Positions 55,740 to 64,000 of a stretch of 64,000 nucleotides of DNA are shown here, one piece after another (within the stretch, counting starts at the first letter, position 1; every line of letters begins with the position of its first letter). This DNA comes from Linanthus parryae (taxonomy: Eukaryota; Streptophyta; Magnoliopsida; Ericales; Polemoniaceae), in contig JALGPY010000006.1 in the NCBI GenBank assembly GCA_023055425.1, forward strand, positions 91,981,935-92,045,934, written 5' to 3'. The notes below the pieces were generated by a model. It made no database searches and was not told the DNA's origin. It saw nothing but the letters and a program-made list of their open reading frames with translations. Both the position numbers and the translations under genes were made by a program.

Positions 55740-56715
55740 TAATACGTAACAAATTGAGTTTAGACAACACATTTGCTATTAAGAAATTCGATTCCAGTTT
55801 CATGTAGTGCCTGTACTTAATACGTAAGAGATTGACTACTTTTAATAAATTCGATTAGAGTATCCTGTATTGCTTGTACTTTTACCAAATTCACTACTGA
55901 ATAAGTTAATTAAGATGGCTGCTGGATGCGAATGGGCTATATAGCTCTGTATATTTTGGCTTGCAATTGAATGCGTCCAATATAGGACCTGAACTTAGGT
56001 TGCTAGGCAATTTGAAAAGCCTTCCACTTCGAGAATGTGTACAACGAGTCAGCCGTGCTAGCACACCATTTCCAGCTTTGTTAATTTTGCAATGGCTGAA
56101 GTCTCTTCGAATATTTTTTTTTGATACGTCGGAATTAAAGTCTCTTCGACTACGTATTGAAGACAGCTTCTTTTCTGAAATGTGTTCTAGTATGCTTCAA
56201 TTCCAGAATACTTAATAATGTTATTTTTTGACAAGTATGATATCTGCCATCATGCTTATGCATATTGTGCTCTATTCGCAGAAAACGGTATATACCTGAA
56301 ACTGTATTTGAGGGCTTCATTTTATCTGAACTTAGGTTGCTAGGCAAATTTGGAAAGAGTTCACTTTCCATATTGTTAGTCGTGCTAGCCACCATTTTTG
56401 CCTTGTATTGAACACATTTTGTGCTGAAATGTGTTCAACGTACTGTGCTCGCAGAATCCGTAATAACGTGAGATTATGACAAGTATGATGTCTGCATATT
56501 TAGGAGGTATTCTAACATAAAAATGTACTTGTACATTGGCTGCCCAATATGCCGTATACAGTAATTGTAACTCCAATGTGTGAAAACATATATTCAACGA
56601 CAGCATGAGTATTTACCTAACTAGGCAGGCTATTGATGTGTATCGTAGTCGATATTCACTGTTGTTAAACCATACAGCCACAATTTTATGATTATTTATT
56701 TCATCGTTTACAGGT
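55740..56715. other. CACTA-L 3' intron/UTR sequence
   Basis: AT-rich without coding frame. It contains internal near-repeats (GAACTTAGGTTGCTAGGCAA at about 55991 and 56329) and ends before a TTTACAG acceptor at about 56714. Confidence 0.45.
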
Positions 56716-57109
56716 TTTAGCTTCGCTTGCATTGCACAAGTTCAGGGCATCGAAGGACCCACTGGCCGGTGATTCTGGACATGTAGTTCGATCGTATAAC
56801 ACGTCGTAGATGTTTTAATTCTCTGGGCACGTGATACTTTGTGAACTTTTTGAACTTTGAAACAATCAGCAAGCTAATTGTTTTGTAAATTAACTTAATA
56901 GTACTGTTTTGATTTGTACGACTGTTGAATTAGAGTGACCGTACTGGACGGTCACTAAGGATGCAAACTTGTTAAACAATCCCGCTGTTCAAGGGTTGTT
57001 CTTGGATTTCAGCACAGTGGTGCATATAAATGTTTGAGTATGTTTATATTTTGGGTGCATATATGGTTGATCTTCAATTTCAGATCTGCATATATGTAAA
57101 AATCTCCAT

Positions 57110-57483
57110 AATTTTTTTTTTTTATTTCGTCGTGACACAGGCGACAAACATGTATGTCGCCAGGAAGATGTAAAAGTGAGAAAACATGTCTACTGGTGAC
57201 AACCAGAATTTGTCACCTATGTACATAAAAGACCAAATTTACTTGTCGGTAGTTATACTAGAGACAGAAAAAGGTTTGTTGTTAGATTTAAACTGTCGAC
57301 AAAAACTGATGTCGCTTTTTTTTTCTGCCGACGTAATTGAGATTTGTCGGCCTTAATACTAACGATCGACTTGTAGTGACCATTTTCCGTCAAAAAATTA
57401 TTTGTCGATAGAATTTCTACAAACATATTTGGCCTTTCTAACGACATTTTTTGCTGTCAACGGAGGCAGAATTTGTTGTAGTG
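57110..57483. repeat. CACTA-L right subterminal repeats and terminus
   Basis: At least eight TTGTCG/GCGACA/GTCGAC-type motifs in both orientations within 350 bp, ending in the inverted terminal repeat. Mirrors the left end. Confidence 0.82.
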
Positions 57484-58662
57484 TGATGCGGCCTGCCTTA
57501 TGCTATGCACCATGACCTCTTAGCTTCAGAAGCAACACGAGAACATGAATGATGTCGATATGATCGAACACTTGAAGAAGCTATTCCAAGAGAAGGAAAG
57601 GGTTGAGAGGTATGAAGTTTCTAAGGCATTGTTCAAATGTCATCTGGCTGAAGGAAACCCTGTGCGACCTCTCGTACTCCGTATGATCGGGTACTTGGAG
57701 AATCTCGCACGACTAGGGTTCCTGGTCGGCCAAGAGTTGGCCACCGATCTCTTGCGGAAATCGTTGCCTGAAAGTTATGAACAATTCATCATGAACTATA
57801 TCATGAACGAGATCGTGAAACCACTGCCAGATTTACTCAATATGTTGAGGAAAGCTGAACAAAGCATCAACAAGGGTAAGGTCAAGGCCATTATTATAGT
57901 GCAGAAAGGAAAGGGCAAAAGGTTTGCCTCATCCTCCAAGGAAAAAGGCATGTCAGTTTCCAAGTCCAAGGAACATGTCCTTAAACCTGTTGGTGACATT
58001 GCCAAAGGTGTGACTAAAGGTGAGTGTCAATACTGCAGTCAGCCTGGACACTGGAGGAGGAACTGCCCAAAATATCTGGAGGACAAGAGGCTTGGAATAG
58101 TGATTCCACCACCACCAGGTATTTTTTTGTAGATGTCAATTTAACTATCTCTACATCGTGGGTATTGGATACTGGATGTGGATCTCACATTTGTCGAAAA
58201 TGTGCAGGATCTAAAGAGAAGTAGAAGGTTGGCTAAAGGGGAGATAGACATTCGTGTTGAGAACGGAGCAAAAGTTGCTGCATTGGCCGTGGGCGTATAT
58301 GAGCTGTCTCTACCTTCAGGATTAGTTTTAGAATTAAATAATTGCTATTTTGTGCCTGCTATGAGCAGAAACATTATTTCTATTTCTTGTTTGGACAAGG
58401 AAGGTTATATTATTCCAATAAAGAACAACTGTTGTTCCATTTATTTTAATAATATTCACTATTGTAGTGCGCAATTATTTAATAGACTATATGTCCTTGA
58501 TCTAAGCAATCATGTCTACAACATTAATATTAAGAGGATTAAAATAAATGATTTAAATCCTGCTTACTTATGGCATATTCGTTTAGGCCACATAAAAGAG
58601 AAACGTGTATCTAGACTCCATAAAGATGGATTTCTAGACTCATTTGATTTTGAATCATATGA
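57484..58662 (+). pseudogene. COP-E gag continuation, protease and integrase start
   Basis: Gag resumes at TGCGGCCTGCC, with the frame at 57545-58132 (MNDVDMIEHLKKLFQEKERV) and a CCHC knuckle CQYCSQPGHWRRNC. It stops at about 58130 just before the protease, which reads TSWVLDTGCGSHIC in another frame. From 58178 the frame carries the integrase N-terminus (LWHIRLGHIKEKRVSRLHKD), cut at FDFESYD by the solo LTR at 58663. The frame change at about 58190 also splits the protease. Confidence 0.88.
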
Positions 58663-61600
58663 TGTAACACCCCTAATTCCTGAGAGAATTCTTAGTGCAA
58701 TATCAAGACTTTGGGGGCAAGTTTGTAAATAGTTTGTCACGGCTTTGAAGTTGAAATTTTAGAGTGTTGGCAATATTTGGAAATTTTTAGAATGATTTTG
58801 AAGCAGTAGAGATGTTCGGGGTGGTTGTGCAATTATTTAAAGTTAAGAGGAACCTCTAATTCTAGTTTGTACTCCAAACTTTAGGAAACTACACTTTCAC
58901 CCCCCATGCATGCTCTCCACTTGTAAAACTAGTTTCGACACCTCTCCACTTAGGTGTCAACACCTCCCTATCCTCCCTCACCTTCTGAATCCAGTGGAGA
59001 ATTGAACAAAACACAATTCTCTTCAATACCCTTTTCTCCCTCATGAACACCACCATGAACCACCACCACCACCAACGAAGAACTCCACATTGAGGCCTCC
59101 TCTTGCCGAACTGTTGCTACCATAGATAGCCACCAATTCCAGGAGCAAAACGCACAAATCAATTTTGAAAAAGATGGAGTATCGAGAGAGCAATCGGGTT
59201 TTGAAGGTGAAGAACCCTAGCCCTTTCCCCGACCAATTTCTTGACTTCTGTTGTAATTTGATCTAATTGAACCTTGTTTTCATGTTCTGGGGATGATGGC
59301 GCACCTGGGGAGTCCAAGATCGCGTTCTAAATCGATCGATTGTGCCTCGTCGGAGTCTGGGTTTGGGAAACCCGACGGGAACCGTCGGCGTTTGCTTCGT
59401 TCTGCGCGGTTCTTCTCCCTCCCGACGCGTCCCCGTGACCTATGGACCTCGCAGCAACCTCATGTCAACCCATAAGTCGATGGAAGTTCATGGGAGCACC
59501 GGAAACCGGACTGCACATCGCCGGAATCCGCCATGGCCGCCGGAAAAGCGCCAAGCTTGGTACGGCTTCGATTCTTGCCCATTTTGATCGTTTAAAAGCT
59601 TGATCGTGCTCCTTATCATGTCATGGACCTGTTTGAATGATCCAATCATGCCCAGATTGTTGTTTGATTGGTTTTAGTTCATGTGTTCATCGTTTTTTTC
59701 TACTTGTGAACCTGCCCTGTTCTTCGACCAGTAACTTGGCCGTTTCTTGATCTCTTCGCATGATTTTTGACTCTGTGGATCCACTGCATGTAGTACTCCA
59801 ACTTTCGTGTTGATTTCTTGGTCCAATTCGATCTCTAATCGTGTCTAAATTTGAGCTAAAGTTAGGGGAAAGTGAAGTACCTGAATGTGTTCTTGGTGTT
59901 CATGTGTTTTGGTACAAAAACCTCCCCTGTTCAAATGCTTGTATCTTCTTCGTTTGTGATCCGTTTTGAATGATCTTTAGCTTTCTGGAATCCTTGGAGA
60001 ATTGGCTACAACTTTTGTGTTGATTTCCTGGCCCAATTTTAACTCTAAACCCTCTGTTTTTGGCTCCGAAGTGGCTGAAATGTTAAAGTTCTTCGCTATC
60101 AAAAACTCAGAATTTTTCTAAGTGTTGAAGTTCGAATTGAAGTAGTCATTTTCAAACGATTATAACTCCCTCAATACTAAAGAAATCTTGTTTTCCTTTC
60201 TTCTGTGCGTAGATGATACATAATACTTAAAATCATCGTCTCTGGGTCATGTTCGAATTTGTAACGGATTTCTCACAAATCAAGCCTAAAGTTGCTAGTT
60301 TGAACTTAATAAACTTTCTTGAATTTTACTAAGTATCGATTCGGAATTTTTGTCCAACTTTGACTAGCGATATCTCTTTGAATACTTGGAGTTCTTAGGA
60401 GTACAAATATGTTCTGAAAAGCTTGGAATACCCTCTTCAATACCCCACCTTCATATTTCCTAAACTCTCCCTCATTTTACCACAAATCAGCTCCAAAGTT
60501 GACTAGTTGAGATGATTTCACTCTATCTTTGACTTTCAATTTTCTCACTCTAAATGACATTTCTGGCCTTAGCGTTCTTCACGAAACTTGTTCGTATTCA
60601 TATTCTGAGTCTAAATATCAATTTTGACCAAGTTTGACTTTTCAAAAACCCTAGATTGACTGAACTGTATAGGAAGGGCAAAATAGTAATTTCACTTAGC
60701 TTTGAATTGAGATTCGTTTAGTAACTTGGAGTTTGTCAGCATGTCTTGTATGCGTATTTGGAGTACTTCTATGTAATTTTGGGCTAGTGTTGACCAAGTC
60801 AAATGTTGGGGTCTTTTTGCAATTTTACAAAACTTCGGGGACCTATGTGCATTTAATTAAAACTTCACACTTGAACTACTTGAAACTAGATTAATGTTTT
60901 GAGAGCAAAAACCTGACTTAGAAGGATATTTGAAGTCTCAAGAAGGAAGTATTTGACTCGGGAGTTATCAAATCAATGGTGGGGGGTCTTTCTGTAATTT
61001 TAGCAAACTTTAGGGGCCTAAGTGTAATTTACTGAAAGTTGTAGATTTCGATGCTAAGTTAATATGTGAGAGTTAAGAGTCATCCTTGCATGTTTTTGGG
61101 CCAGTATGAATGTAATTTGGGGTCCAGGCACAGTCAGGGATTGTACTGGACAGTTTCAATGTATCAGGGGCATTTTGGTCAAGTTAGCCTGCATGACCTG
61201 CATTTCATTTCATTCTTGCATACAACCTCATAAAGAGGGTATATGCTAATAGGTTCTATACTTTAATTGTTTATATCCAGCCGGTGTTGAGGACCGTTCC
61301 GCAATAGACGAACGTGTTCGTATCGCTGCATTGACTGTTAGACCGGATTCACATGAGATGAGCGTTATATGAGTGCTATCTTTGCTTTGCGCCTTTCATG
61401 GCTCAGAGGTAAGTACATATGTACGGCCTTTTCATATCAAAATCTGCGTATGTGTTTGATGTTTCAAATGAATGTTTGTTATATGAAATAGTATGAGAAT
61501 GCATGTTTTCCACTCGAAAGTTGTTAAACTATTTTACTAATATCCATTGGGAACTCTCGGAAACTACTTGTAAAATGTTGATATTCTGATTCTGGTTATG

Positions 61601-62636
61601 TGAAAGAGAAGAGATAAAATACCTCTAATAGACTTAGGACGGTGTACAGAGTACTGTTATTAATGGGAGGCGTCAAGCGATCCTCCATTTTCTTATGGCT
61701 AAGACCATTGAAGCAATGCTTCTTATTATTGGATAGAACGTTAATGTTCACAAATCCGCCCCAGATGAGCCAAAATGTATCAAGATATTGAGGCCGAGGG
61801 TTTTATAGAGCTATAGAGTGCTACTTATACTTTTAAGGGTCACTACGGTATAGGGGTGTCGACACTTAAGGCCTTTTAGCTAATGTTGTGAGCGGGGTTG
61901 ACGAATGGGCTCCCTTAACGCTCGGGTGAAATAGGGTTTGATAGACCCTAGAAGGAACCCTTAGTGATTATTTCGTGATCCCTCTGTTTACATCGATCCT
62001 GCTGGTGGCTCTTGACACGCCTCAGCTAAATTAAATTGTTGATTGAAGTCGAAATTGAAAATTGACTGCTTATTAACGTTGTTTGTGGCTCTGGATTGCC
62101 CTAATCAATTGAAATGATTTGAAATGCTTTGGCTACTCATGAACTAAGTTATCCTCTTAAATGGACTTGTTTACTCTGGTATGTTACCAACTACTCGTGG
62201 TTTCTCAATGTTATTAAATTGAGAGGTTTTTGTTACTCGTTTACTTCCAGTTGTTCCAAAGTCTCCAACATGATAGCTTTACTGTTTAAATATTCTAATT
62301 TGTTTCAACTCATGCTTCCGTGCCACTCGTTTCTTTACATGTCGTAGTATGTATTTACTCAGTTTTTACTGATTATTTCTTCAAAACTGCGTCGGCATTT
62401 GCCATTTGAAAACCGCAGGTCTTCAATCAAGTTTGGGGAATGGGAATGCGGATCGAGATGAAGAAGTTTAGCTTAAGTCAGATCACTTAGTAGATCATAC
62501 ACGATTTGTTTCAAATTGTACTTAATATCGAAATTTTGTTATGTACTTTAACCAAAATGTAAATTTAATAGTTAATACTCTACTTTTGGTTATCGATTGT
62601 CGTGTTAACCCTGAACCGAGATCCCGGGTCGTTTCA
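58663..62636 (+). mobile_element. GYP-M: solo LTR of about 3.97 kb
   Basis: Starts TGTAACACCCCTAATTCC and ends GATCCCGGGTCGTTTCA. It is flanked by TATGA at 58658-58662 and 62637-62641, precisely interrupting the COP-E integrase. It contains no gag or pol, and I see no shorter direct repeat at its ends, so a single long LTR left by LTR-LTR recombination is the simplest reading. The TGTAACACCC start and the size suggest a Del/Tekay-like chromovirus LTR. Strand is taken from TG-start convention and is uncertain. Confidence 0.75.
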
Positions 62637-62641
62637 TATGA

Positions 62642-63619
62642 GACATGTGAGGCTTGTTTATTGGGAAAAATGACAAAGTCCCCTTTCAATAAGAAATGTG
62701 AGAGGACTAGTGAGCAATTTGGCGCTCATACATACTATGTGTGTGGGCCATTTTCCACGCCTGCCAGGGGTGGTTACCATTACATTTACTGATGATTTCT
62801 GTAGATATGGATTTGTATACCTTATGAAGGCCAAACCCGAATCCTTTGAAAGGTTCAAAGAATTCAAGAGTGAAGTAGAGAAGTAACTTCGCAAAAGTAT
62901 CAAGGCTCTACGATCGGATCGTAGAGGAGAGTACTTGAGCCAAGAGTTTGAGGACTATCTTAGAGAGTGTGGGATCGTGTCCCAACTCAATCCACCCGGA
63001 ACGCCACAATGGAATGGCGTGTCTCAGAGGAGGAATCGAACACTATTGGATATGGTTCCATCTATGATGTGTCAAACCGATCTTCCATTGTCATTTTCGG
63101 GCTATGCTCTATTGAGTGCGTTCACCATTAATCGTGTTCCATCTAAATCAGTCATGAAGACACCACATGAGATGTGGAGTGGGAGGCGTCCCACACTGTC
63201 GTTCATGAAGATTTGGGGCTGCGATGTCTATGTAAAGCGTTTACAACTAGACAAGCTAGGGTCAAATTCGGATAGGTGTAAGTTTGTGGGGTACCCTAAG
63301 GAAATTAAGGGTTACTACTTCTACAATCCAAATGAGAACAAAGTGTTTGTTGCTCGATCCGGTGTGTTTTCTGGAAAAGAGAGTTTGTCTCTAAAGAAGC
63401 AAGTGGGAGGACTGTAGAACTTGAAGAAATTCAAGAGCCACAAAGCACTGATCCTACTATGGAACATGAACAGGAACCACAAGAGGTTGTGGAATTGATT
63501 GTTCAAGTAACACAAGAAGCTTTGTAGATCTAGTAGAGTGCGCCAGGAGCCCGGGAGGTATGGACTTCTCGTGACAGACTCTGGTGACACTATGCTCGTA
63601 GATGATGAGCCTACTACCT
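62642..63619 (+). pseudogene. COP-E integrase continuation
   Basis: Resumes with ETCEACLLGKMTKSPFNKKC and carries FTDDFCRYGFVYLMKAKPES, then a stop (EVEK, TAA at about 62883). Next come ALRSDRRGEYLSQEF (usual DRGGE now DRRGE) and PPGTPQWNGVSQRRNRTLLD, where the catalytic Glu of SERRN is Gln. After 63417 the linker to RT continues in other frames to GATGAGCCTACTACCT at 63619 and stops; RT and RNase H are absent. Confidence 0.88.
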
Positions 63620-64000
63620 AGTTCATTATAATGAAGTCCTTATATTTACAATTGTGTTGTTTATCTTAAATATCCCTAGTTCGTTATAATGACTAGTAGG
63701 ACAAACATCTATAGACTAGTATGGGGTTGGATTGATATGGAGATATCATGATCAAACACATAGGTGTGCATTAAGGGTAATGGCGCACTGGATTAAAACA
63801 TCTCCGAGAAGGCTACATACATGTTATGTGGAGTCACAAGCGCTTCTCGTGGTGACAACGACATTTTCATCCTTAGACTTGAAGTCACTAGATTATCTAG
63901 TTGTGGATTATTGTGATTTTGGTAGCGTCAAGCGCTACACCGTAACTGGGTAGTTATAAAGGCGTGTACCGGATACAATAAGAAGCAAGCTTAGAAATCG
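63620..64000 (+). repeat. COP-E 3' LTR (5'-truncated, runs off the window)
   Basis: From about ATAATGAAGTCCTTATATTT it follows the 5' LTR (ATAATGAAGTCCTGAGATTT at about 42098). About 85 bp of the LTR start is missing, joined straight to the integrase-RT linker. About 24 differences from the 5' LTR in about 370 bp by eye. Confidence 0.85.

Larger units (their letters stand above)
51334..56816 (+). pseudogene. CACTA-L second gene (TNPA/Transposase_24-like) with repeated exons
   Basis: First exon METYAKVRRSLRLTPSKSTS (51334-51438, GT donor). Many short exons follow, each after an AG acceptor: about 51530, 51761, 51963, 52246, 52454, 53055, 53322, 53555, 53812. Several encode an RRSxRxTPxR-type motif followed by a basic then acidic tail. 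The 3' part has GGNIDVYIPLGKQRP, VRAINSMCSRAYSDYRYKLH, TNREHVKNLHSSGSKTFVQR, as in the plant Ptta/En/Spm transposase family (PF03004). A coiled coil (RAEAAEKKASAYRIRAEAER) follows and an acidic Glu/Ser end near 55480. Such proteins bind the subterminal repeats. Exon borders are by eye, and stops suggest decay. Confidence 0.7.
45292..57483 (+). mobile_element. CACTA-L: En/Spm-type DNA transposon
   Basis: 12,192 bp. Terminal inverted repeats CACTACAACAAATATG (45292) and AGAATTTGTTGTAGTG (ending 57483). Flanking triplets TTA (45289-45291) and TGA (57484-57486) are consistent with a 3-bp TSD with one later change, since the COP-D gag shows the uninterrupted context. It encodes a TNP2-type transposase (47600-51116) and a second gene of Transposase_24 type (51334-56816), the usual CACTA pair. 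Subterminal regions carry TTGTCGAC-like repeats. The transposase frames are broken. Confidence 0.95.
42009..64000 (+). mobile_element. COP-E: old copia element hosting two later insertions
   Basis: Plus orientation: 5' LTR (42009-43424), primer site, leader, gag start (45071), CACTA-L insertion, gag continuation, protease, integrase start, solo-LTR insertion, integrase continuation, an internal deletion removing RT and RNase H, then 3' LTR sequence (about 63622-64000) running off the window. About 370 bp of 3' LTR can be compared with the 5' LTR and differ at about 6% by eye, so COP-E is older than COP-D. Confidence 0.92.

Noticed and set aside
59293..59587. Two overlapping frames in the solo LTR
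   Set aside because: They start in a locally GC-rich part of the LTR, have no recognisable domain and overlap in different frames.

Overview
This is plant nuclear DNA, almost certainly angiosperm and from an intergenic, repeat-dense stretch. No host gene is recognisable. Nearly every base belongs to a transposable element, and most elements are nested. The diagnostic pieces are Ty1/copia elements primed by initiator-Met tRNA, a Tat-type Ty3/gypsy element with a second, archaeal-like RNase H, a CACTA transposon, a plant L1-type LINE with RNase H, Tourist- and Stowaway-like MITEs, and tRNA-like promoter boxes. The sequence alone does not let me name the species.

Layout. 1-3501: right end of a plus-oriented gypsy element (GYP-A), with a broken plant-mobile-domain (PMD) gene on the opposite strand, a polypurine tract and a 3' LTR carrying a Tourist-like MITE. 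3502-6090: copia LTR and leader remnants (COP-H, COP-G). 6091-6840 and 30027-30929: an old gypsy relic (GYP-C), split by GYP-B. 6841-30026: GYP-B, a Tat-type element read on the minus strand, with both LTRs and a CTAGG target-site duplication (TSD). It carries gag, protease, RT, two RNases H, integrase, and an antisense multi-exon PMD gene. 18865-27373: COP-D, a young copia element with a full-length polyprotein, inserted in the GYP-B protease (TSD CGCCT). 30930-32646: further copia and gypsy LTR pieces. 33454-35136: a direct duplication with tRNA-like boxes and MITEs. 35426-40314: a decayed minus-strand LINE with a 450-bp internal tandem duplication. 40315-42008: COP-F 5' LTR and leader. 42009-64000 (continuing past the window): COP-E, whose gag is split by a 12.2-kb CACTA element (45292-57483) and whose integrase is split by a 3.97-kb solo LTR (58663-62636). 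Its RT/RNase H region is deleted.

The insertions can be ordered. COP-D LTRs differ at about 9 sites in 1428 bp by my eye count, while GYP-B LTRs differ at about 23 in about 625. This fits COP-D being the younger, inner insertion. Only COP-D looks coding-competent; the other elements carry stops, frameshifts or deletions.

The least ordinary content is the intron-containing PMD gene lying antisense inside two different gypsy elements, and an array of repeated short exons encoding an RRSxRxTPxR motif in the CACTA second gene. Splice sites, domain calls and percentages were read by eye and are not computed.
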